Assembly (NCBI GenBank): GCA_003248655.1
Contig: QFPM01000003.1
Span: forward strand, 80,231-144,230
From: Microbacterium sp.
Lineage (GTDB): Bacteria > Actinomycetota > Actinomycetes > Actinomycetales > Microbacteriaceae
Length of the DNA stretch: 64,000 nt
Direction: 5' to 3'
A program made the position numbers and the translations under genes. Of this stretch, positions 9,822-17,885 are shown in pieces (position 1 is the stretch's first letter; the number at the start of each line of letters is the position of its first letter). The notes beneath the pieces were generated by a model. The model was not told the origin of the DNA, did no database searches, and saw nothing but the letters and a program-made list of their open reading frames with translations.

Positions 9822-10913
9822 ATGACGTCTCCTGCGCCGTTCGCTCCGCCCGCCTATGCCCCCGCGGCGCCCCCGCAGCCGCGCCCGCTTCCGGCCGATG
9901 CGACCTCGGGCGGCCTGGCGTTTCACCGCCTCGTGTTCGCGCGCAAGCGCCGCGGCTGGTGGACTCCGCTCGCGGTCGGCGGTCTCGCTCTGGCGTTCTA
10001 CGTGGCGATGCTCCTTCTCGTCACGGGCATCATGATCGCGGTGGCGCTGGCAGACCCGTCGTTCCTCGATCGGATGACGGCGCTCGGTCAGAACCCGAGC
10101 TTCGACCTGAAAGATCCGGTCATGCTTGTGTTCCTGCTCGGCACGATCATCCTCATGCTGCCCGCCTACGTTCTGGCATCCCTCATCGTCAACGGAAAGC
10201 GGATCGGACTCATCTCGTCTGCCGCGGGGCGACTTCGCTGGCGCTGGATGCTGGTGTGCACCGGCGTCGCGTTGGCCCTCTCGGCGGTGCTGACGGGCCT
10301 GTCGTTCGTGATCCCGGGCGAGGCCGGCGACGGCGGCGCCCCCGAGCCGAACCCGCTGTGGGTCGTGTCGCTCGTGCTGATCCTGCTCCTCGTACCCCTG
10401 CAGTCGGCGGCGGAGGAGTACATCTTCCGCGGCTACCTCATGCAGGCCATCGGTCGGTGGCTCCGCCATCCCGCGTTCGCGATCCTGTTGCCCGTGCCGC
10501 TGTTCGTCCTGGGGCACCTGTACGACGTGCTCGGTCAGATCAGCGTCGGCATGTTCGCCGTCGCGGCGGGCTGGCTCACGTGGCGCACCGGCGGGCTGGA
10601 GGCAGCGATCGCGCTGCACGTCGTGAACAACCTGACGGGCTTTCTCGTGTCGCTCGCGCTCGGCAGCGACCCGACCGAAAGCGAGACGGGGTGGATGAGC
10701 TTCCTCTGGTCGTTCGTGCTGATCGGCGGCTACGTCGCACTCGTGGAGTGGATGCTGCGCCGCCGCGCCGCGCGGGGCAATCCGCTGCCGCGCACGGTCG
10801 TCCTCACGCCGCCTCCCGCGCCGCCGGTCCCCGCCTGGCCCGCCCCCGCGTGGCCGGCGCCTGCGGCGCCTGATGGTTACGCGGCGACCTCGTCCGCATC
10901 AAGGATCGTGTAG
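9822..10913 (+). CDS. CPBP family intramembrane protease
   Basis: A 363-residue polytopic membrane protein with the CPBP (CAAX-protease/bacteriocin-processing) signature: glutamate motif EEYIFRGYL, then the FVLGHL and HVVNNLTGF histidine/asparagine motifs of motifs 2 and 3. It is a putative intramembrane glutamic endopeptidase. The N-terminus and C-terminus are Pro/Ala-rich. An ATG with GAGAGGA upstream was chosen. Its last 37 bp overlap tail-to-tail with the XPB helicase gene, a long convergent overlap. Confidence 0.87.
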   Translation: MTSPAPFAPPAYAPAAPPQPRPLPADATSGGLAFHRLVFARKRRGWWTPLAVGGLALAFYVAMLLLVTGIMIAVALADPSFLDRMTALGQNPSFDLKDPVMLVFLLGTIILMLPAYVLASLIVNGKRIGLISSAAGRLRWRWMLVCTGVALALSAVLTGLSFVIPGEAGDGGAPEPNPLWVVSLVLILLLVPLQSAAEEYIFRGYLMQAIGRWLRHPAFAILLPVPLFVLGHLYDVLGQISVGMFAVAAGWLTWRTGGLEAAIALHVVNNLTGFLVSLALGSDPTESETGWMSFLWSFVLIGGYVALVEWMLRRRAARGNPLPRTVVLTPPPAPPVPAWPAPAWPAPAAPDGYAATSSASRIV

Positions 10914-12517
10914 CTGTAGCCCTGCTCGGCGAGGAAGCGCTGGCGGTTCTGCGCGAAGTCCTGGTCGACGGTGTCGCGCGCGATGAGGGTGTAGAAGCTC
11001 GCCGTGTGGCCGCTCGTCTTGGGGCGGAGGAGTCGGCCGAGACGCTGCGCCTCTTCCTGCCGCGAGCCGAATGACCCCGACACCTGGATGGCGACGGAGG
11101 CTTCGGGTAGGTCGATCGAGAAGTTCGCGACCTTCGAGACCACGAGCACGGGGATGCGGCCCTCGCGGAACGCGCCGTAGAGCTCCTCGCGTTCGTCGAC
11201 GGGCGTCGCGCCGGTGATCTGGGGAGCGTCCAAGGCGTCTGCGAGCACGTCGATCTGGTCGAGGTACTGCCCGATCACGAGGATCTGCTCGCCCGCGTGC
11301 CGCGCGACGAGGTCTTTCACGACGCCGATCTTCGCGTGCGCGGTCGCGGCGAGGCGGTAGCGCTCGTCGTCGGCGGCCGCCGCGTACTCCATGCGGTCGC
11401 CGGGGGGCAGATCGATGCGCACCTCGTAGCAGACGGCGGGGGAGATGAAGCCCTGCGCCTCGATCTCCTTCCACGGCGCGTCGAAGCGCTTCGGGCCGAT
11501 GAGGCTGAAGACGTCGCCCTCGCGGCCGTCTTCGCGCACGAGCGTCGCGGTGAGGCCCAGGCGTCGGCGAGCCTGCAGCTCGGCCGTGAGCTTGAAGACG
11601 GGCGCGGGCAGGAGGTGCACCTCGTCGTACACGATGAGGCCCCAGTCCAGGGCATCCAGCAGCGCGAGGTGCGCGTACTGACCGCCGCGCTTCGCGGTGA
11701 GGATCTGGTACGTCGCGATCGTGACGGGCTTGACCTCTTTCGACTGCCCCGAATACTCGCCGATCTCGTCGGCGGTGAGGGTCGTGCGCTTGAGGAGCTC
11801 GTCGCGCCACTGGCGGGCGCTCACGGTGTTCGTCACGAGGATGAGGGTCGTCGTCTTCGTGTCGGCCATCGCGGCGGCGCCGACGAGCGTCTTGCCCGCG
11901 CCGCAGGGGAGCACGACCACGCCCGAGCCGCCCTCGGTGAAGATGTCGACGGCCTGGCGCTGATACGGGCGGAGGGTCCAGCCGTTCTCGGCGAGGTCGA
12001 TCGGATGCGGTGTGCCCGGCGTGTAGCCGGCGTGGTCTTCGGCGGGCCAGCCGATCTTGAGGAGCTCCTGCTTGATCTGACCGCGCGCCCAGGCATCCAC
12101 GGTGAAGACCCCCGGCGACGGATGCCCGGTCAGCAACGGCTGGATGCGCTTGTTCTTCGCGACTTCGGCGAGGACGGCCGTGTCCGTCGCGCGGAGAATG
12201 AGCGTGCCCTCGTCGTCGCGCTCGATCACGAGCCGCCCGTAGCGGTTCACGGTCTCGCGGATGTCGATCGACACGGATGCCGGCACGGGAAAGCGCGACC
12301 AGCGGTCGAGGGTCGCGAGCATGTCGTCGGCGGTGTGCCCCGCGGCGCGGGCGTTCCACAGGCCCAGGCGCGTGATGCGATAGGTGTGGATGTGCTCGGG
12401 CGCCCGCTCCAACTCAGCGAAGATCGCGAGCTCGTGCCGCGCGCTTTCGGCGCTCGGATGAGCGACTTCCAGCAGCACCGTGCGGTCGCTCTGGACGATG
12501 AGGGGTCCGTCAGCCAT
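10877..12517 (-). CDS. XPB-type DNA repair helicase
   Basis: A 546-residue SF2 helicase: N-terminal damage-recognition-like part (1-175), Walker A CGAGKT (Lys209), DEVH box (298-301), the XPB-specific RED motif in LVREDGREGD, and a C-terminal helicase domain ending with QRLGRLLRP. It is the bacterial homologue of eukaryotic XPB/ERCC3, a 3'-5' helicase linked to excision repair in Mycobacterium. It lies downstream of a gene for a helicase-associated domain protein, the usual pairing. The ATG sits just behind a TAGACT -10 box. Confidence 0.93.
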   Translation of the reverse strand: MADGPLIVQSDRTVLLEVAHPSAESARHELAIFAELERAPEHIHTYRITRLGLWNARAAGHTADDMLATLDRWSRFPVPASVSIDIRETVNRYGRLVIERDDEGTLILRATDTAVLAEVAKNKRIQPLLTGHPSPGVFTVDAWARGQIKQELLKIGWPAEDHAGYTPGTPHPIDLAENGWTLRPYQRQAVDIFTEGGSGVVVLPCGAGKTLVGAAAMADTKTTTLILVTNTVSARQWRDELLKRTTLTADEIGEYSGQSKEVKPVTIATYQILTAKRGGQYAHLALLDALDWGLIVYDEVHLLPAPVFKLTAELQARRRLGLTATLVREDGREGDVFSLIGPKRFDAPWKEIEAQGFISPAVCYEVRIDLPPGDRMEYAAAADDERYRLAATAHAKIGVVKDLVARHAGEQILVIGQYLDQIDVLADALDAPQITGATPVDEREELYGAFREGRIPVLVVSKVANFSIDLPEASVAIQVSGSFGSRQEEAQRLGRLLRPKTSGHTASFYTLIARDTVDQDFAQNRQRFLAEQGYSYTILDADEVAA

Positions 12518-12525
12518 AGCGTCCC

Positions 12526-12531
12526 AGTCTA
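12526..12531 (-). promoter_or_regulatory. -10 box for the XPB helicase gene
   Basis: TAGACT on the minus strand lies 14 nt from the ATG at 12517, predicting a transcript with at most a couple of leader bases. It falls between the two helicase genes, so XPB has its own promoter. Confidence 0.45.
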
Positions 12532-12553
12532 GTCGGGCGCCGGCGCCACCCGG

Positions 12554-14278
12554 TCAGCCGTGCGGGCGCACGCGCGTGATGCTCGAGACCGGGAGAGTCC
12601 GCTCGACGTCGACGTTCCGGTCGCGTCCGCGCAGGCGCCCGCCGGCGAGCCCGGTCGCCTCGATCGTGAACTCGCGCTCGGTGTCGCCGTCGCCCGACAC
12701 TCGCACGGCGACCGTGATGATCGCCCGCGCCCGCACGGCCTGTTCGAGCTCGCGGCCGAGCCACGCGGCATCCGTGTCGCCGGTCTGCGCGGCGCGCAGC
12801 CGCGCGATAAGCGGGGCGTAGACCTCGAGGGGAGTGGGAGCCGGTGTGGGCTCGGGGGCGAGCCGGTGGCGTTCGAGTGCGCGGCGCTCGCCGTCGGCGT
12901 CGACCGCGACGACGGGGTATCGCGCGTCGGCGATCATCCAGAACGCCGTGTCGGGGCTCGAGCGCGTCACGAGCGCTTCGCCGTCGACGACGAGTCCGAG
13001 GGGGCGCAGGGCCTGGTCGACCGCGACGGTCTGCAACAGCGCGTCGTCGTCGCTCGTCACGCGCGTGCGGCCCTGCCAATCGGGGCCGACCCGCAGCAGG
13101 CCGTGCCGGGTGGCGGCGCGGACGATCTCGTACGCGAGGGGCTGCGGCAGGCCCGTCAGCGAGATCTCCGCGAGGAACGCGCGGAGGGTCTCGGCCGTCT
13201 CGCCCGCCGTCAGGGCGTCGGCGAGCGACTCGGCGGTGAACCGGTAGCTGGATGCCTGGGCGCCCGATTCGCGCCGCGCCATGCCGCGCAGGCGCAGGTC
13301 GAGGTGCGGGGCGAGCGACCCCGGCGCGATCGCCGTGAGGTCGTTCTGCAGGTACACGCGGTCGACTTCGGGCGGCAGGAGCGCCGCGAGCGCGTCGGCG
13401 TCGAAGCGCCCGCCGCCCGCGGCCTGACGCGCCCACGCGGGGGGCTCGCCGGTCGTGTCGAGGATCGCCCAGCGGCGCAGGAGCGTCGTGATGTGCGCGG
13501 CGAGGGCCGGCCAGGCCGGGTCGTACGGGTAGGCGCCCGGCCAGTCGGCCGGCGGCAGCCAGCCGCCCTCGGGCGCCCGCAGTGCGGCGGGGAGGGTGCG
13601 GATGAGACGCTCGGCGACGTCGGTCCAGCGGTCGATCGTGCTGCGGTGCAGCCACTCGAGCCCCGTCACCGTGACGAGCCACGCGCGGTCGTCGACGGCG
13701 AGGAGGCCCGTCCGGTCGGCGATCGCGACGAGCTCGTCGGCGGCCGCGGCATCCGCCACGGCGCCCGATTCGACCAGCCGGCGCCGGTCGATCGCGCCGA
13801 GCGCGCCTGCGCCGATGCGCCCGAGCGGCGAAGCGAGGGCCGCCTGGAGGACGTCGGCGAGCGAGGCGGATGCCGTGAACGCGCGCTCGGCGGCGGCCGC
13901 GTCGTCGTCAGCGGCCGCGTCCGCATCCGTCGCGGCCGCTGGCGCCGTGACCTCGGCGGCCGCGTAGGCCTCGGCGGCCGCCTGCCACGGCGATCCGTCG
14001 ACGCCGACCAGCCCCCGCGCCAGAAGGGCGTCGCGGTCCTCCCCGGGGGCCACCGGGTCGCCACCGATGGCGGTCTCCAGAGCGCGTGCCTCGGCCGCCG
14101 TGAGCCCCGCAATCGCTCGCGCGAGCGGGGCGGGATCGAGCAGGTGCTCGGCGGCGTCGAACGCATCGGACCACGCGGCATCCGGCGACACCCGTCGCGC
14201 GGCGAACAACTCGGCGAGCTCCGCGTCGCTGCGGGCGCTCAGCTCGTGCGCGAAGGTGCGGGCGTCTGCGACGGTCAC
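12554..14278 (-). CDS. Helicase-associated domain protein (XPB/Ssl2-like N-terminal)
   Basis: A 574-residue protein without Walker motifs, containing repeated winged-helix-like segments and a C-terminal stretch (SSPDTAFWMIADARYPVVAVD, LERHRLAPEPTP) typical of the Helicase_C_3/XPB-N-like family that travels with actinobacterial XPB. It probably acts as partner or regulator of the downstream helicase. The start chosen is the GTG at 14278, 2 bp after the stop of the upstream membrane-protein gene. A long antisense open frame on the plus strand (12560-14944) is a GC-bias shadow. Confidence 0.8.
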   Translation of the reverse strand: MTVADARTFAHELSARSDAELAELFAARRVSPDAAWSDAFDAAEHLLDPAPLARAIAGLTAAEARALETAIGGDPVAPGEDRDALLARGLVGVDGSPWQAAAEAYAAAEVTAPAAATDADAAADDDAAAAERAFTASASLADVLQAALASPLGRIGAGALGAIDRRRLVESGAVADAAAADELVAIADRTGLLAVDDRAWLVTVTGLEWLHRSTIDRWTDVAERLIRTLPAALRAPEGGWLPPADWPGAYPYDPAWPALAAHITTLLRRWAILDTTGEPPAWARQAAGGGRFDADALAALLPPEVDRVYLQNDLTAIAPGSLAPHLDLRLRGMARRESGAQASSYRFTAESLADALTAGETAETLRAFLAEISLTGLPQPLAYEIVRAATRHGLLRVGPDWQGRTRVTSDDDALLQTVAVDQALRPLGLVVDGEALVTRSSPDTAFWMIADARYPVVAVDADGERRALERHRLAPEPTPAPTPLEVYAPLIARLRAAQTGDTDAAWLGRELEQAVRARAIITVAVRVSGDGDTEREFTIEATGLAGGRLRGRDRNVDVERTLPVSSITRVRPHG

Positions 14279-14280
14279 CG

Positions 14281-14571
14281 TCAGCGCCCCTTGCCGACCC
14301 GTGCCTTCCGGATGAAGGTCATGATCAGCACCGTCATCAGCAGCAGGAACGCGACGATCGGCGCGATGTATACGACGGCGCCGACGGCGGGCCACAGACC
14401 CGCGCCGAAGTCGGCCTGCTTCATGCCCGCCCAGGTGCCGATGATGATCGCGAGGAACGAGACGACCGACAGCACCAGAAGGCCCAGCGACATGAACGCG
14501 AGGATCCGGTCGATCCGCCGGACGGGAAGATCGTCGGGCGACGCCGGGGTGCGGGAAGTGGAAGGCGACAT
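14281..14571 (-). CDS. Small two-helix membrane protein
   Basis: A 96-residue protein with two clear membrane helices (about 25-49 and 62-88) and a basic C-terminus (KARVGKGR). No family function is known. The ATG start lies directly behind a minus-strand TAGGCT -10 box. It heads the unit with the helicase-associated gene (2-bp gap) and is divergent from the cold-shock gene. Confidence 0.75.
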   Translation of the reverse strand: MSPSTSRTPASPDDLPVRRIDRILAFMSLGLLVLSVVSFLAIIIGTWAGMKQADFGAGLWPAVGAVVYIAPIVAFLLLMTVLIMTFIRKARVGKGR

Positions 14572-14578
14572 CCGCACC

Positions 14579-14609
14579 AGCCTACTGCGTCGGGCGCGTG
14601 GCGTAGGCT
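14579..14609. promoter_or_regulatory. Back-to-back -10 boxes (divergent promoter)
   Basis: TAGGCT occurs on the minus strand (14584-14579) pointing to the membrane-protein gene and on the plus strand (14604-14609) pointing to the cold-shock gene, 19 bp apart. The two promoters are nearly mirror images. The plus transcript would have a leader of about 60 nt. Confidence 0.55.
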
Positions 14610-14676
14610 GGACAACGGGGCCTGTCGGCCCCTGTTTCACAGCGCCCGCAGCGGGCACGATCAGCGAGGTTTTCAC

Positions 14677-15057
14677 ATGCCCACCGGCAAGGTCAGGTTC
14701 TACGACGACGAGAAGGGCTTCGGCTTCATCACCGACGATGACGGCCAGGATGTCTTCCTCCACGCCACCGCCCTCCCGGCAGGGACGGTCGTCAAGGCCG
14801 GAACTCGGCTCGAGTTCGGCGTCGCCGACGGCAAGCGCGGGCTCCAGGCGCTCGCCGTGCGGGTGCTCGACGCGCCCGTCAGCCTCGCCAAGCGCAGCCG
14901 CAAGGATGCCGAGGAGATGGCGATCATCGTCGAAGACGTCGTGAAGCTGCTCGACAAGGTCGGCGGCGACCTGCGTCGCGGGCACTACCCGAACGCCGGG
15001 CACGGCGCGAAGGTCGCGGCGATCCTGCGCAAGGTGGCCGATGACCTCGACGCCTGA
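14677..15057 (+). CDS. Cold shock protein with C-terminal extension
   Basis: A 126-residue protein: a cold-shock domain (1-65) with VRFYDDEKGFGFI and DVFLHATAL motifs, followed by a helical extension (66-126) found in the actinobacterial CspB-like subgroup. It is probably an RNA chaperone. Its end overlaps the start of the DUF3027 gene by 17 bp, a coupling I recall as conserved in Actinobacteria. Confidence 0.92.
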   Translation: MPTGKVRFYDDEKGFGFITDDDGQDVFLHATALPAGTVVKAGTRLEFGVADGKRGLQALAVRVLDAPVSLAKRSRKDAEEMAIIVEDVVKLLDKVGGDLRRGHYPNAGHGAKVAAILRKVADDLDA

Positions 15058-15724
15058 GCCCGCGGGCGAGAGTCCGTCGACTGACGAGCCGCAGTCCCTC
15101 GAGCCGCAGCCTGTCGAGCCGCAGCCTGTCGAGCCGCAGCCTGTCGAGCCGCAGCCTGTCGAGCCGCAGCCTGTCGACGAGCGACTGCTCAGCGCGCACG
15201 ATCTGGCCCTCGCTGCGCTCCACGAGATCACACCGGCATCCACGGTCGGTGCGGCCGCGGGATACACCGTCGAGGACGGTGGCGTCGTCTCGCTGCGCTT
15301 CGCGAACACGATGCCCGGGTACCCGGGGTGGTTCTGGACGGTGAGCGTTGCCGTCGTTGACGGTGCCGCGCCGACGGTGCTCGAAGCGGAGCTGATCCCC
15401 GGCGACGGCGCGCTGCTCGCGCCCGAGTGGGTGCCGTGGTCGGTGCGTCTGGCCGACTACCAGGCCGCGCAGGTTGCGCTGGCCGCCGAACAGGGCGACG
15501 ATGACGACGATCTCGACGGCGACGACGAACTCGACGACGAAGAACTCGATGACGATGACAATGACGATGACGATGACGAGGACGAGGACCTCGACGAAGT
15601 CGACGATCTGGATGCCGCCGACTTCGACGAGGACGGGTCGCCGATCCTGCACTCGGGCGACGTCGACGGCATCGACATCGACGTGTTCGACGACCCCGAC
15701 GCGGTAGACGACGCCGAAGACTGA
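15041..15724 (+). CDS. DUF3027 domain-containing protein
   Basis: A 227-residue protein. After an N-terminal EPQPV repeat (residues about 21-45), the DUF3027 core follows with ASTVGAAAGYTVEDGGVVSLRF and GYPGWFWTVSVA. The C-terminal third is extremely acidic (Asp/Glu runs, about 150-227). The function is unknown; the acidic tail could contact the basic extension of the overlapping cold-shock protein, which is inference. The ATG lies inside the end of the cold-shock gene. Confidence 0.85.
   Translation: MTSTPEPAGESPSTDEPQSLEPQPVEPQPVEPQPVEPQPVEPQPVDERLLSAHDLALAALHEITPASTVGAAAGYTVEDGGVVSLRFANTMPGYPGWFWTVSVAVVDGAAPTVLEAELIPGDGALLAPEWVPWSVRLADYQAAQVALAAEQGDDDDDLDGDDELDDEELDDDDNDDDDDEDEDLDEVDDLDAADFDEDGSPILHSGDVDGIDIDVFDDPDAVDDAED
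15101..15175 (+). repeat. 15-bp tandem repeat in the DUF3027 gene
   Basis: Five perfect copies of GAGCCGCAGCCTGTC encode EPQPV repeats, preceded by one degenerate copy (15086-15100). Being a multiple of three, copy-number change would keep the frame. It is coding sequence, not CRISPR. Confidence 0.95.
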
Positions 15725-15730
15725 GCGGGG

Positions 15731-16849
15731 TCAGCCCCGCAGTGCGTCAACGGTGTATTCGATGCACCTGACGAGCTGACGCACGTCGTCCGGCTCGATC
15801 GAGACGAACGTCGCGATGCGCAGCTGGTTGCGCCCGAGCTTGCGGTACGGCTCGGTGTCGACGATGTCGTTCGAGCGGAGGCTCGCGGCGACAGCTGCGG
15901 CATCCACCGTGTCGTCGAAGTCGATCGTCACGACGACGGGGGAGCGGTCGGCCGGGTTCGCGACGAACGGTGTCGCGTACGGCGCAGCCTCGGCCCAGTC
16001 GTAGAGCGCCGACGACGATTCGGCGGTGCGCGCCGCGGCCCAGCCGAGCCCGCCGTTTCCGTTGATCCACTCGAGTTGCTTGTCGAGGAGGAACAGGGTG
16101 GCCACGGCCGGGGTGTTGAGCGTCTGGTTCAGGCGTGAGTTGTCGAGCGCGTTTTTGAGGCTCAGGAACTCGGGGATGTAGCGTCCGGATACCGCGACGC
16201 GCTCGATCCGCTCGATCGCGGCGGGCGAGACGGCCGCGAACCACAGTCCGCCGTCGGAGCCGAGGTTCTTCTGCGGTGCGAAGTAGTACACGTCGGCCTC
16301 CGACACCCGGAAGTTGATGCCGCCCGCCGCGCTCGTCGCGTCGATGACGGTGAGGGCGCCATCATCACCCTGCACGCGCTGGATCGGCGCCGCGACGCCC
16401 GTCGAGGTCTCGTTGTGCGGCCACGCGTACACGTCGACGCCAGCGACGGCCTCGGCGGTGGAGCGGGTGCCAGCATCCGCCTTGCGGACATCCGGAGCCT
16501 CGAGCCACGGCGCGGCGGCCGCGGCGGCGAACTTGCCGCCGAACTCGCCGAAGACGAGGTTCTGCGCGCGCTTCTCGATGAGGCCGAAGGATGCCGCATC
16601 CCAGAACGCCGTCGAGCCGCCGTTGCCGACGATGATCTCGTAGCCCTCGGGCAGGCGCAGGAGGTCGGACAGGCCCGCGCGCACCTGGCCCACGAGGTTC
16701 TTGATCGGCGCCTGACGGTGCGAGGTGCCCATCAGCACCGATCCGGGGCCGGCGAGCGCGGCCAGCTGCTCGGGCCGGATCTTCGACGGGCCGCAGCCGA
16801 ATCGTCCGTCGGTGGGCAGGATTTCGCGCGGCAGGGTCACGTGGGCCAT
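15731..16849 (-). CDS. serC: Phosphoserine aminotransferase
   Basis: A 372-residue PLP enzyme of serine biosynthesis, converting 3-phosphohydroxypyruvate and glutamate to phosphoserine. The Schiff-base lysine is in YYFAPQKNLGSDGG (Lys194), and the HRQ motif (GTSHRQAPIKN) of the actinobacterial SerC type is present. It is convergent with the DUF3027 gene with only 6 bp between stops. The ATG has a TAGAAT -10 box exactly 12 nt upstream, so the mRNA should be leaderless. Confidence 0.95.
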   Translation of the reverse strand: MAHVTLPREILPTDGRFGCGPSKIRPEQLAALAGPGSVLMGTSHRQAPIKNLVGQVRAGLSDLLRLPEGYEIIVGNGGSTAFWDAASFGLIEKRAQNLVFGEFGGKFAAAAAAPWLEAPDVRKADAGTRSTAEAVAGVDVYAWPHNETSTGVAAPIQRVQGDDGALTVIDATSAAGGINFRVSEADVYYFAPQKNLGSDGGLWFAAVSPAAIERIERVAVSGRYIPEFLSLKNALDNSRLNQTLNTPAVATLFLLDKQLEWINGNGGLGWAAARTAESSSALYDWAEAAPYATPFVANPADRSPVVVTIDFDDTVDAAAVAASLRSNDIVDTEPYRKLGRNQLRIATFVSIEPDDVRQLVRCIEYTVDALRG

Positions 16850-16855
16850 GGTCCG

Positions 16856-16861
16856 ATTCTA
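16856..16861 (-). promoter_or_regulatory. -10 box, leaderless serC
   Basis: Minus-strand TAGAAT, six intervening bases, then the ATG at 16849. The six bases plus start (CGGACCATG) are identical to those at the 5-FCL gene (58077). Confidence 0.55.
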
Positions 16862-16945
16862 GGGCGGTACGCGGCGGCCTCCCGCCGGGGCGCCGTCATA
16901 AACGGATAGGCTGGCAGCCGTACCGATCCGCCACCGAAGGCCCCC

Positions 16946-17653
16946 ATGACCGACCTGATCGACACCACCGAGATGTACCTGCGCACCGTCCTCGAGCTCG
17001 AGGAGGAGGGCATCGTGCCCCTGCGCGCCCGGATCTCCGAGCGCCTGGGCCACTCCGGGCCCACCGTGTCGCAGACGGTCGGGCGGATGGAGCGCGACGG
17101 ACTCATCCAGGTGACCGATGACCGTTCGCTCGCCCTTACGGAGTCGGGGCGCCAGAAGGCCGTCGATGTCATGCGCAAGCACCGTCTCGCCGAGCGTCTG
17201 CTCTCGGATGTCATCGGCCTCGATTGGGCGTACGTGCACGAAGAGGCGTGCCGGTGGGAGCACGTCATGAGCGAGCTCGTCGAGCGGCGCCTCATCGAAC
17301 TCCTCGGTCACCCGACCGAGTCGCCGTACGGAAACCCCATCCCCGGGCTCGACCAGCTCGGCGACGCTCCCGCGAACACCTCCGGCGACGGAGTGGTGGG
17401 TCTGGTGCGCTTGCTCAACGAGACGGGCGGCCCGGTTGTCGGCACGATCCGGCGCCTCGCGGAGCCGGTGCAGGTCGATCCTGAACTGCTCGCTCAGTTC
17501 CGCGATGCGGGCGTCGTCCCGGGCGCGACCGGCGAATTCCGCTTCAGCGAAGGCTACGTCCTGGTGCAGATCGACGGCAGGGAAGACGCGCTCGAGCTAC
17601 CCGTCGAGGTCGCTTCGCACCTGTTCCTGATCGACGGCGCCCCCCGCGCCTGA
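16946..17653 (+). CDS. Metal-dependent transcriptional regulator (DtxR/IdeR family)
   Basis: A 235-residue DtxR-type repressor: winged HTH (about 20-60, ERLGHSGPTVSQTVGRMERDGL), the metal-binding/dimer domain (about 70-140, including HRLAERLL and VHEEACRWEHVMSE with the Cys-His-Glu ligands), and a C-terminal SH3-like domain. It senses Fe(II) or Mn(II) and represses metal uptake genes. A TAGGCT -10 box (16907-16912) gives a short leader. No metal transporter is adjacent, so this is probably a global regulator. Confidence 0.9.
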   Translation: MTDLIDTTEMYLRTVLELEEEGIVPLRARISERLGHSGPTVSQTVGRMERDGLIQVTDDRSLALTESGRQKAVDVMRKHRLAERLLSDVIGLDWAYVHEEACRWEHVMSELVERRLIELLGHPTESPYGNPIPGLDQLGDAPANTSGDGVVGLVRLLNETGGPVVGTIRRLAEPVQVDPELLAQFRDAGVVPGATGEFRFSEGYVLVQIDGREDALELPVEVASHLFLIDGAPRA

Positions 17654-17695
17654 GGATTCTCGGGGGGATTCCCAGGCGGCACACCCCTCTCAGCG

Positions 17696-17723
17696 TGACT
17701 TATTCGTTACCTTCCGGTAGCCT
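17696..17723 (+). promoter_or_regulatory. Promoter for the M23 peptidase leader
   Basis: TGACTT (17696-17701), 16 bp, TAGCCT (17718-17723). Transcription should start near 17730, leaving a leader of about 155 nt before the TTG at 17886. Confidence 0.5.
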
Positions 17724-17729
17724 CGGAGA

Positions 17730-17885
17730 GTCCACATGGCGAGAAGCCCGCCACGGACCTCCGCACGAATTGCCTCATCGGTTCGTCGTTCGCGCGGTGA
17801 CACCCGTACATCTGTGCCCGACACCGAGTGCCGACGAACCAGTGATCCTCCGCGCGCGGAGGGCAGCGGAGGCGCCGGAGGATCC
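17730..17885 (+). promoter_or_regulatory. Structured 5' leader with a sequestered ribosome-binding site
   Basis: The leader contains a perfect 9-bp stem GGTTCGTCG (17780-17788)/CGACGAACC (17832-17840). A second perfect 9-bp stem, GATCCTCCG (17844-17852)/CGGAGGATC (17876-17884), buries the GGAGG (17877-17881) of the next gene. The 5' arm can instead form CCTCCG (17847-17852)/CGGAGG (17857-17862), which would free the ribosome-binding site. The two folds are mutually exclusive, as in a switch. It does not obviously match a named riboswitch consensus; c-di-AMP elements regulate wall hydrolases in this phylum, but I cannot confirm that class. Confidence 0.5.

Noticed and set aside
12560..14944. 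794-residue plus-strand open frame over the helicase-associated gene
   Set aside because: It crosses a divergent promoter and the cold-shock gene, and its composition is that of a shadow frame.
15101..15175. CRISPR-like array
   Set aside because: Unit is 15 bp, without spacers, and encodes EPQPV in frame.
17730..17885. Assigning the leader to the c-di-AMP (ydaO) riboswitch class
   Set aside because: I could not place the conserved core elements; kept only as a structured leader.
17736..17885. Coding start of the M23 peptidase at ATG 17736
   Set aside because: The translated stretch is basic and low-complexity, and the DNA forms two perfect 9-bp stems ending at a GGAGG-TTG start.
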